A DNA stretch of 64,000 nt from Metopolophium dirhodum (taxonomy: Eukaryota; Arthropoda; Insecta; Hemiptera; Aphididae), in assembly GCF_019925205.1 (NCBI RefSeq), contig NC_083560.1, positions 128,355,816 to 128,419,815 of the forward strand. The letters are read 5' to 3'. Of the stretch, positions 11,353-22,273 are shown in pieces (positions within the stretch are counted from its first letter, which is position 1; every line of letters starts with the position of its first letter). The notes below the pieces were generated by a model. That model was not told the DNA's origin, searched no databases, and saw only the letters and a program-made list of their open reading frames with translations. The translations under genes were made by a program, and so were the position numbers.

Positions 11353-13510
11353 AGAGTTATCGACGTTCTTAAGTAGTGCCTACCTAAGTGTCTAGCCGTA
11401 ACTTGGATTGCTTACTTCCACGGGGCAGGAATACGATTGGGAGCGTTTTTCCGAAACACAATACCTCAGGCCGTAAATCCATACAAAGTTCGGGCCCATA
11501 ATTAATGCATTACACATAACCATGTTTGGACGCATATAATTTTGAGCCCATTGCCCAGAAGACACCCCGAGGTTAGCCTAAATAGCATTCCAAAAAATAT
11601 GTTTGCACTATTATTGTTATTCGTACTTTTCAGTATAGCAATATAATTATTTGTGAGTTGAGATAATAAGTGATATTTTCTATTTATTTTGATGTGGTTA
11701 ATTTATTATTTCCTGCGTTGTGCTAATTTTTGTATAATTCAATGTATTTTTTTTCAACTTGATCATTTCCCCGACATTTTTGCATACACTTACATTTATT
11801 CTTCAGTACTTAGTACCTACTTAAGTAATTATTCTTAATTTATTTATTATTTTTCTTACAATGCTGTATGTTTTAAAAATGTTGATAGTGTTTTGGCCAA
11901 ACATGTTTACAAGTTTCATAGAAATTGTTGATAACACGACCCATTCCATAGGTATGAATGGTATGATACAAGGTACATTGTTTATTTTCTACTCTTATGA
12001 GTTATGACGTTTTTTGGCCATGTTACTTGTTAGTGTCGCATCTTGTTTTCCCGTTAGCTTTAATGGATTTATCTGTTTATTCAATATATTATACCTATTA
12101 ATCTGTGTATTAATCTGTTTCATACCACACTTCAAGTGTATTATACGACCTTTTTCATATGCATTGCACCGATGACCGGACGATACATATTGTTGGTTGT
12201 GCTTTGTTTATTTTAGGCCATATTTTGAAAACATTGGATTATTATTATTAGCTTCAGTTGTATCGAATAGGTATGTTTATTGATTTATATAAAATATAGT
12301 ACTATAATACGTTTGTATGGTTTTAAATCTATAATCATATAAACAAAGTAAACAATAGTCACTCACAGAAACAAATGTCCAGGTTATAGCATATGATTAT
12401 AATAATAAATCAAATATATAAAAAAAGTTATATTATTACGTAAAAATACAATTTAAAACTGACTGTTGGTATTCCATTTTCGTACGATTATTAATCAGAA
12501 AATACATTCAAAATCAAATCGATAAATCAAATTATGTTTTTCGATTTACAATATACATAACAAAAACCTTTTTGACAAAATTGTTATTATTATACATTTA
12601 TAAAATATCTAAAATAAGTTTATCGTAATAACATTGTCGAAATCATTATTTAGATTAAATCAAATTGTACAGAAAAACTAAACTAAACTGAAAGATTATT
12701 TGATTATGCGTTCGATGTTCGACATTCAATATTTAAAATGGTTTTCTTTAACTCATGAATTTACTATCGAACAAAAAAAACCTCCAAAAATGCCTCAATA
12801 ATTTGTGTTGACAGATGATAAACACGTGCTTTCTAAAACAAAAACAAAAACATGTTCTAATCAAATTATAGTATTTTTCGAGGAATCAATTAATATTATG
12901 GTAATTACTACATCCGTTATAAATAACACAATTACACCTAATATATTTGAACTTAAATATTAAATGAATTTCAGCTAACTTGCTTACTTAAAAACAAAAT
13001 AATTACTGGTAAATTATTTTAATAGTTTTGTATGAATGAGTTATATACTTTATATGGAGTAACGAAATATCAAAATATTTGATAGATATAGTAATTAATA
13101 AACAGATATTTTGCACTTCAATCACATCCGTTATTACATAATTATATATGTTTGAAAATTGGATAAATTATAGTATTATTTTCATGTTTAGTGATTTGGT
13201 ATTACATTTCAGCGCAATTTTCAAAACATATTAACAATTTAAAATTATTTTTTCAGACTGTATTAGTGTTTGCCAAATGCAAATGATGAAAATATAAACC
13301 ACTTTATCAAAATACTTACCACAAATCTGGTAAAAATAAGAACTCTTTTTAAAGTACTGGTGTTTATCTTTGCTTTTAATTTTAATACCTCGGCACAAAA
13401 CTTAGGCACATCCCCCCTAGACACCTAACCAAACAGTGACCCACTCCATTTGAGGTCAAGTGTTCTAAAATGTACAACATACATGAGTGGATATGAATAA
13501 AAGTATATTA
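11353..13510. other. intergenic, no gene recognised
   Basis: AT-rich. A less AT-rich block at 11380-11600 shows no frame or motif that I recognise. No RNA gene seen. Confidence 0.55.
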
Positions 13511-13800
13511 GGGGGGCGGAGTGGCCGAGCGGACTAAGGCGTCGGCTGCGACTCAGCCAACTCGAGTTCGATTCCTCGGCCATGGGCGGCATTTTTCTTC
13601 GGGCAAGTCACGGTGTCCGGAGAACAAGTGCCGCCATCCCCTTTCCAGGCATAGCAGATACCTACGGGTGCCCACTTGAAAATCTGCCAAAAACTACACA
13701 CACGTGTTTACCAACCAACAGTATCCTCCCCTACAAATAAACAAACAAACAGCTAATGGCCATAGTTGCCGGGCTTAATGATCAATTAAAAAAAAAATTA
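13511..13800 (+). mobile_element. tRNA-derived SINE (Ser/Leu-like head)
   Basis: The head resembles a class II tRNA: box A TGGCCGAGCGG (about 13522-13532), an anticodon-like arm GGCTG/CAGCC, and box B GAGTTCGATTCC (about 13564-13575) inside a T-arm-like hairpin. The 3' side does not pair back to form an acceptor stem. Instead an unrelated body of about 200 bases follows, ending in AATT plus an A-run at about 13789-13798, which is SINE architecture. No convincing flanking duplication was found. A real tRNA gene is unlikely because the acceptor and variable arms are absent. Confidence 0.7.
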
Positions 13801-14471
13801 TATAAATTAAAACGTGTTGAAAATAAATAAGAAAGATTTTTTATGAGCGTTTGTAATCAAAATGTTAAAGCGAAAATAACGAATTCAGTTATAATTTATT
13901 GTTATTTAAAAATATTAGGTATTAGTCGATGCTTCAAACTTTCACCACACGTATATTATTATTTACTAAATACAATGACATTATTAAAATATTTAGGTTA
14001 TTAATAATTAATCTATACACTGAGCTTTCTATATTATTATACTACAAATCTATCGATGCCGTTCTACGGGGTACGCGTCGGTGTGTTAAATTATAAGTTA
14101 ATAAGAGTAATAAATTAGTAGTTAACTAGAGTAATATTATATGGACTACCTACTAATATTAATGTGTAATATAGTGAATCTTCTATACAACGAAACCTCA
14201 CGAACGCCAAAACATTCGTACTATAGAGAATTTTATTAAATAGAATTCAATAAATGTAGTTCTATTTTGGTTTGGTTTTCAACAAACAGCATTAAACAGA
14301 AAATGTTGTTGATTAGAAGTTCGTTAAGTGGAATTTTCATTGTATGATAAAATGTCCTTAGAAATATAAGGCTGACAGCCTGTATCCGTTCATAATTGTA
14401 TTTCGTGCATAAACATCCTAAATATAATAATGTCGTACAACGTCATCATGATATCATTGAACATGTTTCAG
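13801..14471. other. upstream flank of junctophilin, AT-rich
   Basis: No gene. It ends at a plausible splice acceptor (ATGTTTCAG, 14463-14471), so the 5' UTR may have an earlier non-coding exon somewhere upstream that cannot be located from sequence alone. Confidence 0.4.
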
Positions 14472-14771
14472 GTGCACGGCGGAGTCCGAGCAGTGGTGAT
14501 CCTAGGGGAGGAATTGGAGAAACGCAAAAAACTCTAAAAAAAAAACCAAAAATCTCAAGAAACATAAAAAAAATACCTAGCGCATAACCGGGACCGGTCC
14601 GAGGCGCATATTCGGTTGTCCGGCGTCGCATACGACGTCGGCGGCGGCGTCGGAGGTGGTGGCGGCGCGACGGCCACTGCGACGGCGACGGCGGCGACGA
14701 TGAGGCGCGCCACCAGCAGCGTTTTCACTTGTAGTCGGCCGGAGAGTAGTGCGTAGCACGCGTCTGCGGCC
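14472..14771 (+). promoter_or_regulatory. jp: GC/CpG-rich 5' UTR or promoter region of jp
   Basis: Composition switches abruptly from AT-rich to strongly GC- and CpG-rich at about 14580 and stays so through exon 1. The segment contains GGCGGC/ACGGCG repeats and an 18-codon upstream ORF. It is either the proximal promoter plus 5' UTR, or a 5' UTR exon beginning after the acceptor at 14471. No TATA box is evident close by. Confidence 0.5.
14700..14756 (+). other. upstream ORF in jp leader
   Basis: ATG at 14700 opens an 18-codon frame that stops at TAG 14754-14756, only 15 bases before the jp ATG and in the same frame. It begins MRRATSSVF. Such placement could reduce or condition translation of jp. 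If the transcript starts downstream of 14700 it is irrelevant. Confidence 0.4.
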
Positions 14772-14831
14772 ATGCAAGCGGGTGGCGTGACGGCGGCGCC
14801 CGCGCCGGCACCGCCCAATGGGTACGGAGCA

Positions 14832-14870
<39 letters not shown>

Positions 14871-15130
14871 ATGTTGTTGCAGCAGCACCACCAGCCCCAG
14901 TTGTCGAACAACTCGCCGGCGTCGACGGCGGCCACCGGCACGGCCACCACCAACAAGATACTGATAAACGGCGGCCGGTTTGACTTCGACGATGGCGGCA
15001 CGTACTGTGGTGGCTGGGAGGACGGAAAGGCGCACGGGCACGGCGTGTGCACTGGCCCTAAGGGCCAGGGAGCGTACTCGGGATCTTGGCACTATGGTTT
15101 CGAGGTGTCCGGCGTCTACATGTGGCCCAG
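14772..15130 (+). CDS. jp: junctophilin exon 1: poly-Gln leader and MORN I-II
   Basis: Start ATG 14772 follows a GC-rich leader. Residues 1-20 are Ala/Pro/Gly-rich. Residues 21-33 are an unbroken run of 13 Gln from mixed CAG/CAA codons, then a Gln/His/Ser/Thr-rich stretch to about 62. The conserved part opens at about 67 (GGRFDFDDGGTYCGGWEDG, MORN I) and continues through KAHGHGVCTGPKGQG to YSGSWHYGFEVSGVY (MORN II). The exon ends WP plus two bases at a CAG/GTAAGT donor (phase 2). The Gln leader is not part of the junctophilin core and is probably lineage-specific. A decayed tandem array of this exon's 3' end follows directly. Confidence 0.93.
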
Positions 15131-15870
15131 GTAAGTCGAGTGTGCCAACTCCGGATTTCTTATCGATGATATTCGTGACGATTCTAATGGAAAAATGGGG
15201 GGGGGGGTGCTTGGTATCAAAAATGAGCGATGGTAAGGGCCAGGGAGCGTACTAGGGATCTTGGCACTATGGCTTATAGGTGTCTGGCGTCTACACATGG
15301 CCCGGGTATGTCAAGTGTACCACCTTCGGGTTTTTTATTGATGATATTCATGGCAATTCTATTGGAATATATGGTAGGGGGACTTTTGGGGTGTCCGGCA
15401 TCTACATGTGGCCCAAGTATATCGAGTGTGTCATCTCCAAGTTTCTTATCGATGATATTCGTGACGATTCTATTAGAAAAAGGGGGGCTTGGGATCAAAA
15501 ACGAGTGACGGTAAGAGCCAGGGAGCGTACTAGGGATCTTGGCACTATGGCTTAGAGGTGTCCAGCGTCTACACGTGGCCCGGGTATGTCGAGTGTGCCA
15601 CCTTCGGGTTTTTTATCGATGATATTCATGACAATTCTATTGAAAAATGGTGGGGGAAGCTTAGGATCTAAAATAAACGACCGCGAGGGTAAGGGAGCAT
15701 ACTCAGGATCTTGGCACTATGGCTTAGAGGTGTCCGGCGTCTAAACGTGGCCCGGGTATGTCAAGTGCGCCGGGTGTCCGGCGTTTACTTGTGGCTCAGG
15801 TACGAGGTGTGTCGAATGTGCCGCCTCCTGATTTGTTTCGATTACATTAACGACAAGTCTATTGTAGTGG
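15059..15870 (+). repeat. tandem array of jp exon 1 3' end plus splice donor (decayed copies)
   Basis: The block comprising the last ~70 coding bases of exon 1, its donor and ~100 bases of intron recurs in tandem. Copies start at about 15059 (the true exon), 15234, 15385 (partial), 15511, 15687 and 15771 (partial). Spacing is about 175 bases for full copies. By eye, copy 15511 differs from the exon at about seven of the ~70 coding bases. Copies 15234 and 15511 carry a TAG in the former Ser codon. Copies 15234, 15511 and 15687 have a TAG in the former Gly-Phe-Glu region. Their donor position reads GGGTATGT instead of AGGTAAGT. Copy 15385 keeps the intron type of the true exon, while 15234 and 15511 share another type. 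The array therefore looks like dimers of two subtypes. Confidence 0.9.
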
Positions 15871-15885
15871 TGAAGTCGTGGTATA

Positions 15886-15926
15886 TCCCCCCCCCTCTCC
15901 ACACACACATACACACACATACACAG
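15886..15926 (+). repeat. C-run and CA-rich microsatellite
   Basis: CCCCCCCC followed by imperfect (CA)n with interspersed TA, just beyond the end of the exon-derived array. Confidence 0.75.
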
Positions 15927-17006
15927 CCTTTATGAGAGTGATTAGAGTTGACCAGTCTCAGCTGGTCCTATGAAATCAAAGTTGGAGCCATAAGAGACAA
16001 AAAAAATTTCCTTTAAAAATTAATCCTCAAAAATTAAATGTTACAACACAATAATAAATAAGTAAAAAATGATTTTTTCTGCAGTTCATTTATTTATCAT
16101 CATTCGTTAATATTATTGTACTTATTTTGTCACTAGGTCGATTAAATACAATATTGACAACTTACTCATCTACCTGCGTATTATCCGACTTCACCAGAGA
16201 ACTATTTTTACTATTTTTTTTTCCGAATTAATAGAATTTTATTTTACTTGACAGATGGTGCCATTAGTGTATTCCTATTCTATCGCTTAATATTCTCCAT
16301 GGACAGGAGTTGGGTCCATAAAACTATGCTTATAACAAGCCCCGTAGTGTGCTTTTTTAAATTGAAATAAAATCCATTTGAATCCGTTCGGTATTTTCCG
16401 AGATTATCCCGGAGATAAAAAAGGCACTTTGTTTTGTTTTATATATATTAAATATTAATTACCATTATACATGTTGCACGGATGGCAAATTTCTTCTTTG
16501 CAAGGACTTATTTAAAATGCCGAAGCCCAAGGGGAAGGGGATAAAGACTAGTATTGGGAGGCTAAGCCTATCTCATTTGTTGTAGCTATTTAATTTTTCT
16601 AAACATGTGTGAAGGCTAGGAAAAAGCCAATTTTTTCTAAATTGATAATTCAATGTTTTTGTTATGGCCACGACGACGTACAAGATATTATTATTATTTT
16701 TGTCCAAACAGTTTTCGTCATATTCCATCAACACCAAATAGTTATTTAATAAATAATAATGTGTTATATGACTACTAATATACAAATTATGGAAACCAAT
16801 AAAATGTAAAAAATACCTAATTCCCATTATGTTTAAATACAATTAATGGTTACTCATTAATACATATTTATGATTCTTCGAAGTGGAAAACATCGATAAG
16901 TATGATACGTTTATATCATACTATCATCATCACAACTAATTAAATTTTTTCCATATTTAATTACGTTTTTTCAATTCTTATGTTTATATTTGATTGATAT
17001 TAACTA

Positions 17007-18249
17007 TCTATATATATACCTATACAATCCTAAATACTATATATTATATAATATTTTAAAGAGGAAACATTAGGAATTTGGATGTTTGTAACCAATAAAC
17101 TCAAAAACTACTTAGCCGATTTCAAACACTTATTCACCATTAGAATTCTGCATTATCCCTAAATAACATAGGCTAATTTAAAAAGGGTAAATTAGAGGTC
17201 CAATCCGAGTAGGTGCTCAAACAGTGATTTTGAGATTTACTATGGAAATGTTTGTTTGTTGGTTGTTATTGGTTTTAATAATTATTATTTTAGCACTTCT
17301 GTGTATTTGAGGTAGCAATATAGGTATACGCGCTCATACGCTCATACTAATAAATCAGTGTTACCAAACACTTAGATATTAGATTTCGTAAAACGCAAAT
17401 TTTACGACCGTTGCCCGTTTTAAGTTTGTGCAGCTCAATAATTTCAATCCGTTGACATGGAGATCTTATCAGCCAGCAAATGTTTATATCTAATAAGTGC
17501 AAACTTTTATTATGCCTTATGTACACTGTTTATTCTTAATACCTCCGATTTGAAAAAAAAAACTTTCAAACAATACCTATGCTTAGAAAAAATAGGTCTC
17601 AACTATCTACACATGGTTCCCGAGCGAGATTAGCAAAAATACGACGTATCGTCGTGATCTTCTTCTTAAAATTCAGACCATCTCGCTAGTCAGAGAGAGT
17701 AGGTACGCTTCGTAATCGCGAACCAGAGAATCTAACGAACATTTGCAGCGCCTTGCTGAAAATAGAGACAGGAACTAGCAAGCACAGACAAGGGAATGTA
17801 GCACCAAAAAAATTTCATTTCATTTTAAATTTTAATATATTTTTTTTTTAGAAATAATAATTAGTAGAAATAGTATATTATTTTTATATTGGTTGCCATT
17901 GGTTAATCGGGCAGATCAAGCATACATTTAATCGAATTTTCGTACAATGCCTATTTGTTATACTGTCGCACATTGTCCGCGATCTGATGTAGTCAGACTC
18001 CCTACCGGGGTAGCAGAGTTGCTCTTACTGCAGAGAATTACACCCAAAAGGAGTTGATCAATCACAGTTTTTGTATGAGTTAACATTTTTACGGGCAACG
18101 AAGTTTACGGGACAAGTTATACTATAATAAATTAAAAGAATATTTCTGAACATTATAATAAATTTAGAAGAACATTTTGTACAAATATATTTTATTAAAA
18201 ATACAAATCTTTGGCCTGGACAACGTCGGGTTGGATAGCTACTAGCTAG
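17007..18249 (+). mobile_element. probable Helitron remnant
   Basis: The left end is A/TCTATATATATACC and the right end is a TAGCTACTAGCTA hairpin closing with CTAG/T, matching the Helitron rule of 5' TC, 3' hairpin plus CTRR, and A-T insertion. The left part carries the CTCAAAAACTACTTAGCCGATTTC region that resembles the leader of insect Helitrons. At about 17620-17815 a plus-strand frame encodes degenerate repeat peptides (RTRESNEHLQRLAENRDRN, with stops before and after) like those upstream of Pif1-type helicase in Helitron helper proteins. GGGCAACGAAGTTTACGGG (18094) and GACAACGTCGGGTTGGATAG (18219) resemble 3' terminal modules. No helicase or Rep domain is present; the copy is decayed. 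Confidence 0.5.
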
Positions 18250-20689
18250 TCTACAATAACTTCCTAACCTAATAATTATTATTACATATTATTTATATAT
18301 ATGGCACGATCCTTATTCAAACGAAAATTGTTTGCACTATTTCACCAAAAAATACTTAAAAATAGGAAATCAAACGGTTATTTAACATGAATTTAAGGTT
18401 TTAGGTTTAAATTTTTGCACCATTGAACATTGTACAGTTGTTGAGAATTTAATTTTTACGAGTATTTTGCACGCGAGTAAACAATATTACCCTGCCCATT
18501 TATTCCTAATATTCAGATCACTACAATTTCCATATTACACACTTTAGCATGCAGAAAAATGCAAAAGTTTCATAAATTGCATTTTCGTATTTAACTATAA
18601 AAAAGTACATACAAATTGTATACAAAATATTATAAGCACCCGACTTTTTTAATTGCACTTGAAACTTTTTAACGTACATTTTTACATTTCAAGAAACACA
18701 TTTATAACTTTCTAAACGAGCAATCGTAGTTTTAAAAAAAACTTGCAAGTCCCATAAAGTCTGAGCCCTATTAATAATCTAACTTAACAGTAACAATAAC
18801 AATCGGCGTTTGGAAGTTATTTCTTATGACAATGGGATGCGGCTACATGATAATAATAAAAAAACTCGCTTCAATAAATGCCACTTTTGTGAGACTTTGT
18901 GTACACAGAATAATAATATTGTTAGGCCAAGTTAGGGCTGGTTACAAAGGAAAACTGTGAGCACAACGGTGAAATCCGACAATGTCCACTAAAAAGTATA
19001 ATTTTTTCTTACACATTTTTATTTGCTCATATGGTAGTGATGTAATTTCCGTATTTTGTTTAAAAGTGTGAATATTTTTTAAATTTAGAATGAATCTTTT
19101 TTTTATTCGATCAAATAGAAACATGTAATTAATTACTTAACTTAAATGTTTGTAAAAAGTATCAAAGATCAACGAATCAATGTTAGAAAGTATGAACATT
19201 TTCACTTTATATACAAATACAATGTACGATTGTAGTGGCGCTTCGTTCTTGATAAACCTTAAAACTATTGAAAAAATGCAGTCGCTTATTGTGCATAGTT
19301 TCATAAAAATGTGCACTTCCTGCATCGCTTAAAAAAAAAAAAAAAGTTGTAGCACTATTTCCAATTGCTAGCCATTGATAACAATAAAAGGGATGTAATA
19401 GTAAGGGATGTGTTTAAATATAATACTTTTACATTATATTAAAAAATTGTTTCTGCAGCTGTTGAATAATAATTTAAATATCTGACAGTCATATCATAAA
19501 AAAATGTGTGTAATAAAGTTTATTATTACATGGGAATTGGAATTTATATTATTTTATTCTACGAAAAGTCTGTAGGACGTAATATTATAATTAAAAAGTT
19601 CATAATATTCCAACTATTGATATACCTATTCTTTTACAGATTACGATTTTATAGTTATTAGCTATTGCATAATATTATATTAGTACTACATTCACTAGAA
19701 ATAGATAAAATATCCATAGAAATTTGGAACGGAAAAAACTAAAAATCTCTCCATCAAGATTTATAGGTTTCGGTTAAGTTCCTAAAAAAAATGTTCGTGG
19801 GTTTTGGTCACAATATTTTCAAAAAATAAGGTTCCAAAACCGGTTTTTTCCTATACTTAAAATCCCTTTAAATCTTAATCAACATCAATCTTACCAAACA
19901 ATATTTGTTACAAATTTACCAAAGTAAAGATAGTGTACTGGCAGAAGCTCTAAACCTATTAATTAATTAATAACATTAATTATTGAGTTTTGGGAGGTTT
20001 GTTACTAATACAGTACACATGACCTAAAAAATAATGTTTTGTGGATCAGATAGTTTTCATAGAATTAAAATCGGCTGGAATAGACGTAGTTTATACGTTT
20101 TGAAATATTTTTATGAAAAATCTGGATTATTGTAGAATAATTTACTGCTATAGTGAATGCGTCCAGAGTTCTGTTTATGACCTTAAATAATCATAACCAA
20201 AATATCCCCAGTTCCAAGTATCACATTAGTTTTGATTTAGTAACAAAAATTATGGGTATTGTATAATATTTGTTATAAAGTATCTAAAATGTGTAATATT
20301 TATTTTTCATCGTGGTTGACACGATAATATTTAAAATTGCCAAGCGCGCAACCAGGTAAAATATAGTGTGAATGTCTGATGTAGTTATTATAGTCGAGCC
20401 ACGCGTTAATCAAACAGTTATATATTTGGTTAAATAAACAAAAGTCTTATAACGATTAATATATTACGAAAGCACAGAACTAATTTCTCACGATTAGTAT
20501 GACGGTTTATTCTAAAATAAATGGTTAAAATTATTCCTGGTGCAATTAAATCAGGCATACACATATATTAGTAATACGAAACTGATGCTAACCATTCTAG
20601 TCCAGCAATAATATATTTTATGATACAAATTAAATCAGTCGTCATCTAATATTATAGTATAACTTGTGCGAATTAGTCGAAGGTGTTAA

Positions 20690-21840
20690 GGTGCTCGAAA
20701 ATCGACAGTGGCAATATGACATAACAGACTTTTTCGAGGTAGATGTAGAAATCATATTGTCATCAAAAGGGGAACACAAGGGAAACGCCCTGTATATTAT
20801 AAAAATCAGTTATTCATAATTTTGCGTAATCTATTTTTCGAAATCTATTGAACTTATCGTATAGATGAGCAAATAACATAAATAATCGAAAGACAAATTT
20901 ACATTTAAAACGAAATATGGCCCTTTTAGATTTGGGGATTATAGTTCGAATTCTAAATAAATAACAGTGGTGTAGCTGAAGGGTGGAAACAGGGGCATTT
21001 GCATCAACTCCCCTCAAAAATGTATATTCATTTGGCTTTGATTTTGGATTTGTGATTAACAACTGGTTTAAAAATGAGGTGTTTAATAATTTGATATTGT
21101 ATACGTCTTCAAATTGATTTCTAGGATAAACAATCTATTGTCGAGAAAATTTTTCTAAAAAGTTTAAAAGTTTTTAAATTATAATAATATACCGACCTAA
21201 TATGATAACTGTAATGTGATAAGGATAACTTATCTAAAATATTAAAACACAGAGTTAAACACTGATTTGCTTCTTAAGCATATAGCATTTCATGTGTGCA
21301 TTAGGTTCATAATATTACCTACAGTACAATTTGGAACTGTCTCTGCATCCTGTAAAGATTAAGAGAAACATACGACACAAGTGAGTTCAGGTCACCATAA
21401 TAATATATGAATTGAAAATATATTGCATGGGGTTTTCTCATTCTCCTTTCACATTAGTCAGTGAATACCGTACGCGTTTAAGTGCTCGAAAGTCGACAGT
21501 GACAATAATTACAAAACAGACTTCCTCGAGCTTGATATAATATAATTCCTATTATATATAAACCAGTTGTTCATCAGTTCGCGTAAGAATCATTCGAAAA
21601 CTATTTCATTTATCTTTGATGATTTTATCACCGAGAGATAAATATACCTATGTTTACGACCAAAAATGACCCTTTTGGATATGGTGGGGGGGGGGGGGTC
21701 GAGGAAACTGTATCGCATGTAATGATTAAGAAAAACAGACGTCACGAGGGTTCGGGTCACCGTAATAATAATATATGAATTGAAAAATAAATTGAATAGA
21801 TTTTATCTTTCTTCTTTCAAAGTGAATACCGTACGTGTCC
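20690..21840 (+). repeat. diverged tandem duplication (two A-B units)
   Basis: Block A (20690-20930) opens GTGCTCGAAAATCGACAGTG and recurs at 21479-21683 as GTGCTCGAAAGTCGACAGTG. Shared sub-blocks follow in the same order (TATAAA-CAGTTATTCAT-TTGCGTAA, then ATGACCCTTTT-GGAT). Block B (21335-21478; GATTAAGAGAAACATACGAC, then AGTGAATACCGTACG) recurs at 21705-21835. The order A-B-A'-B' indicates a direct duplication. The first unit carries extra DNA at 20960-21330. Neither copy has coding content. A G13 run sits at 21686-21698. Confidence 0.75.
20964..21021. mobile_element. possible hAT-MITE fragment
   Basis: CAGTGGTGTAGCTGAAGG and the following CAGGGGCATTTGC...CTCCCCTC resemble the terminal and internal parts of the intact MITE at 51009-51209. 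It lies in the stretch present only in the first duplication unit. No second terminus was found. Confidence 0.25.
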
Positions 21841-22020
21841 TATATCTAATGTCCATGATACGATAAGCTCGAATGACATTTATTGATTTATTTTGTTATC
21901 CGCAGGAAATGAGAATACGGTCGAACGTAATTATAGTTAGGTCACTGATAGATAATAATATTATTATTCCTGTAACCGTTAGCTTGTTTTAAATAAGTTT
22001 ATCCGGAAAGATTCAGTGTC

Positions 22021-22143
22021 GTATCGACGGCGGCCATCGACGTCGTATAGAACTTATAGTATTATTATGAAAATATTACTACTACTACTAATAATAATAA
22101 TATATTATATAGGTACTACGACATCGATGGCCGCCGTTGATAC
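22021..22143. repeat. 26-bp inverted repeat around the start of a small ORF
   Basis: Bases 22021-22046 and 22118-22143 are reverse complements at 24 of 26 positions (core CGGCGGCCATCGA), separated by 71 bases. A transcript would fold into a long GC-rich stem enclosing the ATG at 22067. This is unusual in such AT-rich surroundings. Confidence 0.8.
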
Positions 22144-22273
22144 TCGTGGTGTTTTGGAATTCGGTCCAAATAAAACCACGAGCGATCAATTGATCGAGAA
22201 AAGTCCCTCGCAAAACAACAATCAATTAACGCAATCGTCGCACAGCGAACAAACAATAATTGTTGTCAATTAG
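22067..22273 (+). CDS. candidate small secreted peptide (68 aa), unrecognised
   Basis: The frame opens MKILLLLLIIIIYY, a strong signal-peptide-like hydrophobic core. A polar segment follows (TTTSMAAVDTRGVLEFGPN) and then an Asn/Gln/Ser-rich tail (SPSQNNNQLTQSSHSEQ) ending at TAG 22271-22273. The same frame is open upstream to at least 22016. The mature part contains no cysteine. The hydrophobic core is encoded by CTA/ATA runs (ACTACTACTAATAATAAT), which could simply be a microsatellite translated by chance. It lies in jp intron 1 on the same strand, with one arm of the 26-bp inverted repeat coding within it. I do not recognise the protein, and it may not be expressed. Confidence 0.3.
   Translation: MKILLLLLIIIIYYIGTTTSMAAVDTRGVLEFGPNKTTSDQLIEKSPSQNNNQLTQSSHSEQTIIVVN

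Noticed and set aside
13511..13600. A functional tRNA gene.
   Set aside because: Box A and box B are present, but the acceptor stem does not close and the sequence runs into a long unrelated body with an A-rich end. SINE is the better call.
14446..15092. Minus-strand frames of 60-171 residues rich in Arg, Pro, Cys or Leu opposite jp exon 1.
   Set aside because: They are shadows of a GC-rich coding exon. Their composition comes from reverse-reading the poly-Gln and CGG tracts, and they contain no domain.
15230..15935. Plus- and minus-strand frames of 74-92 residues in the array after exon 1, some resembling WPG/Y motifs.
   Set aside because: They are decayed copies of the exon 1 end with stops and no start. 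They are listed as a repeat array, not as genes.
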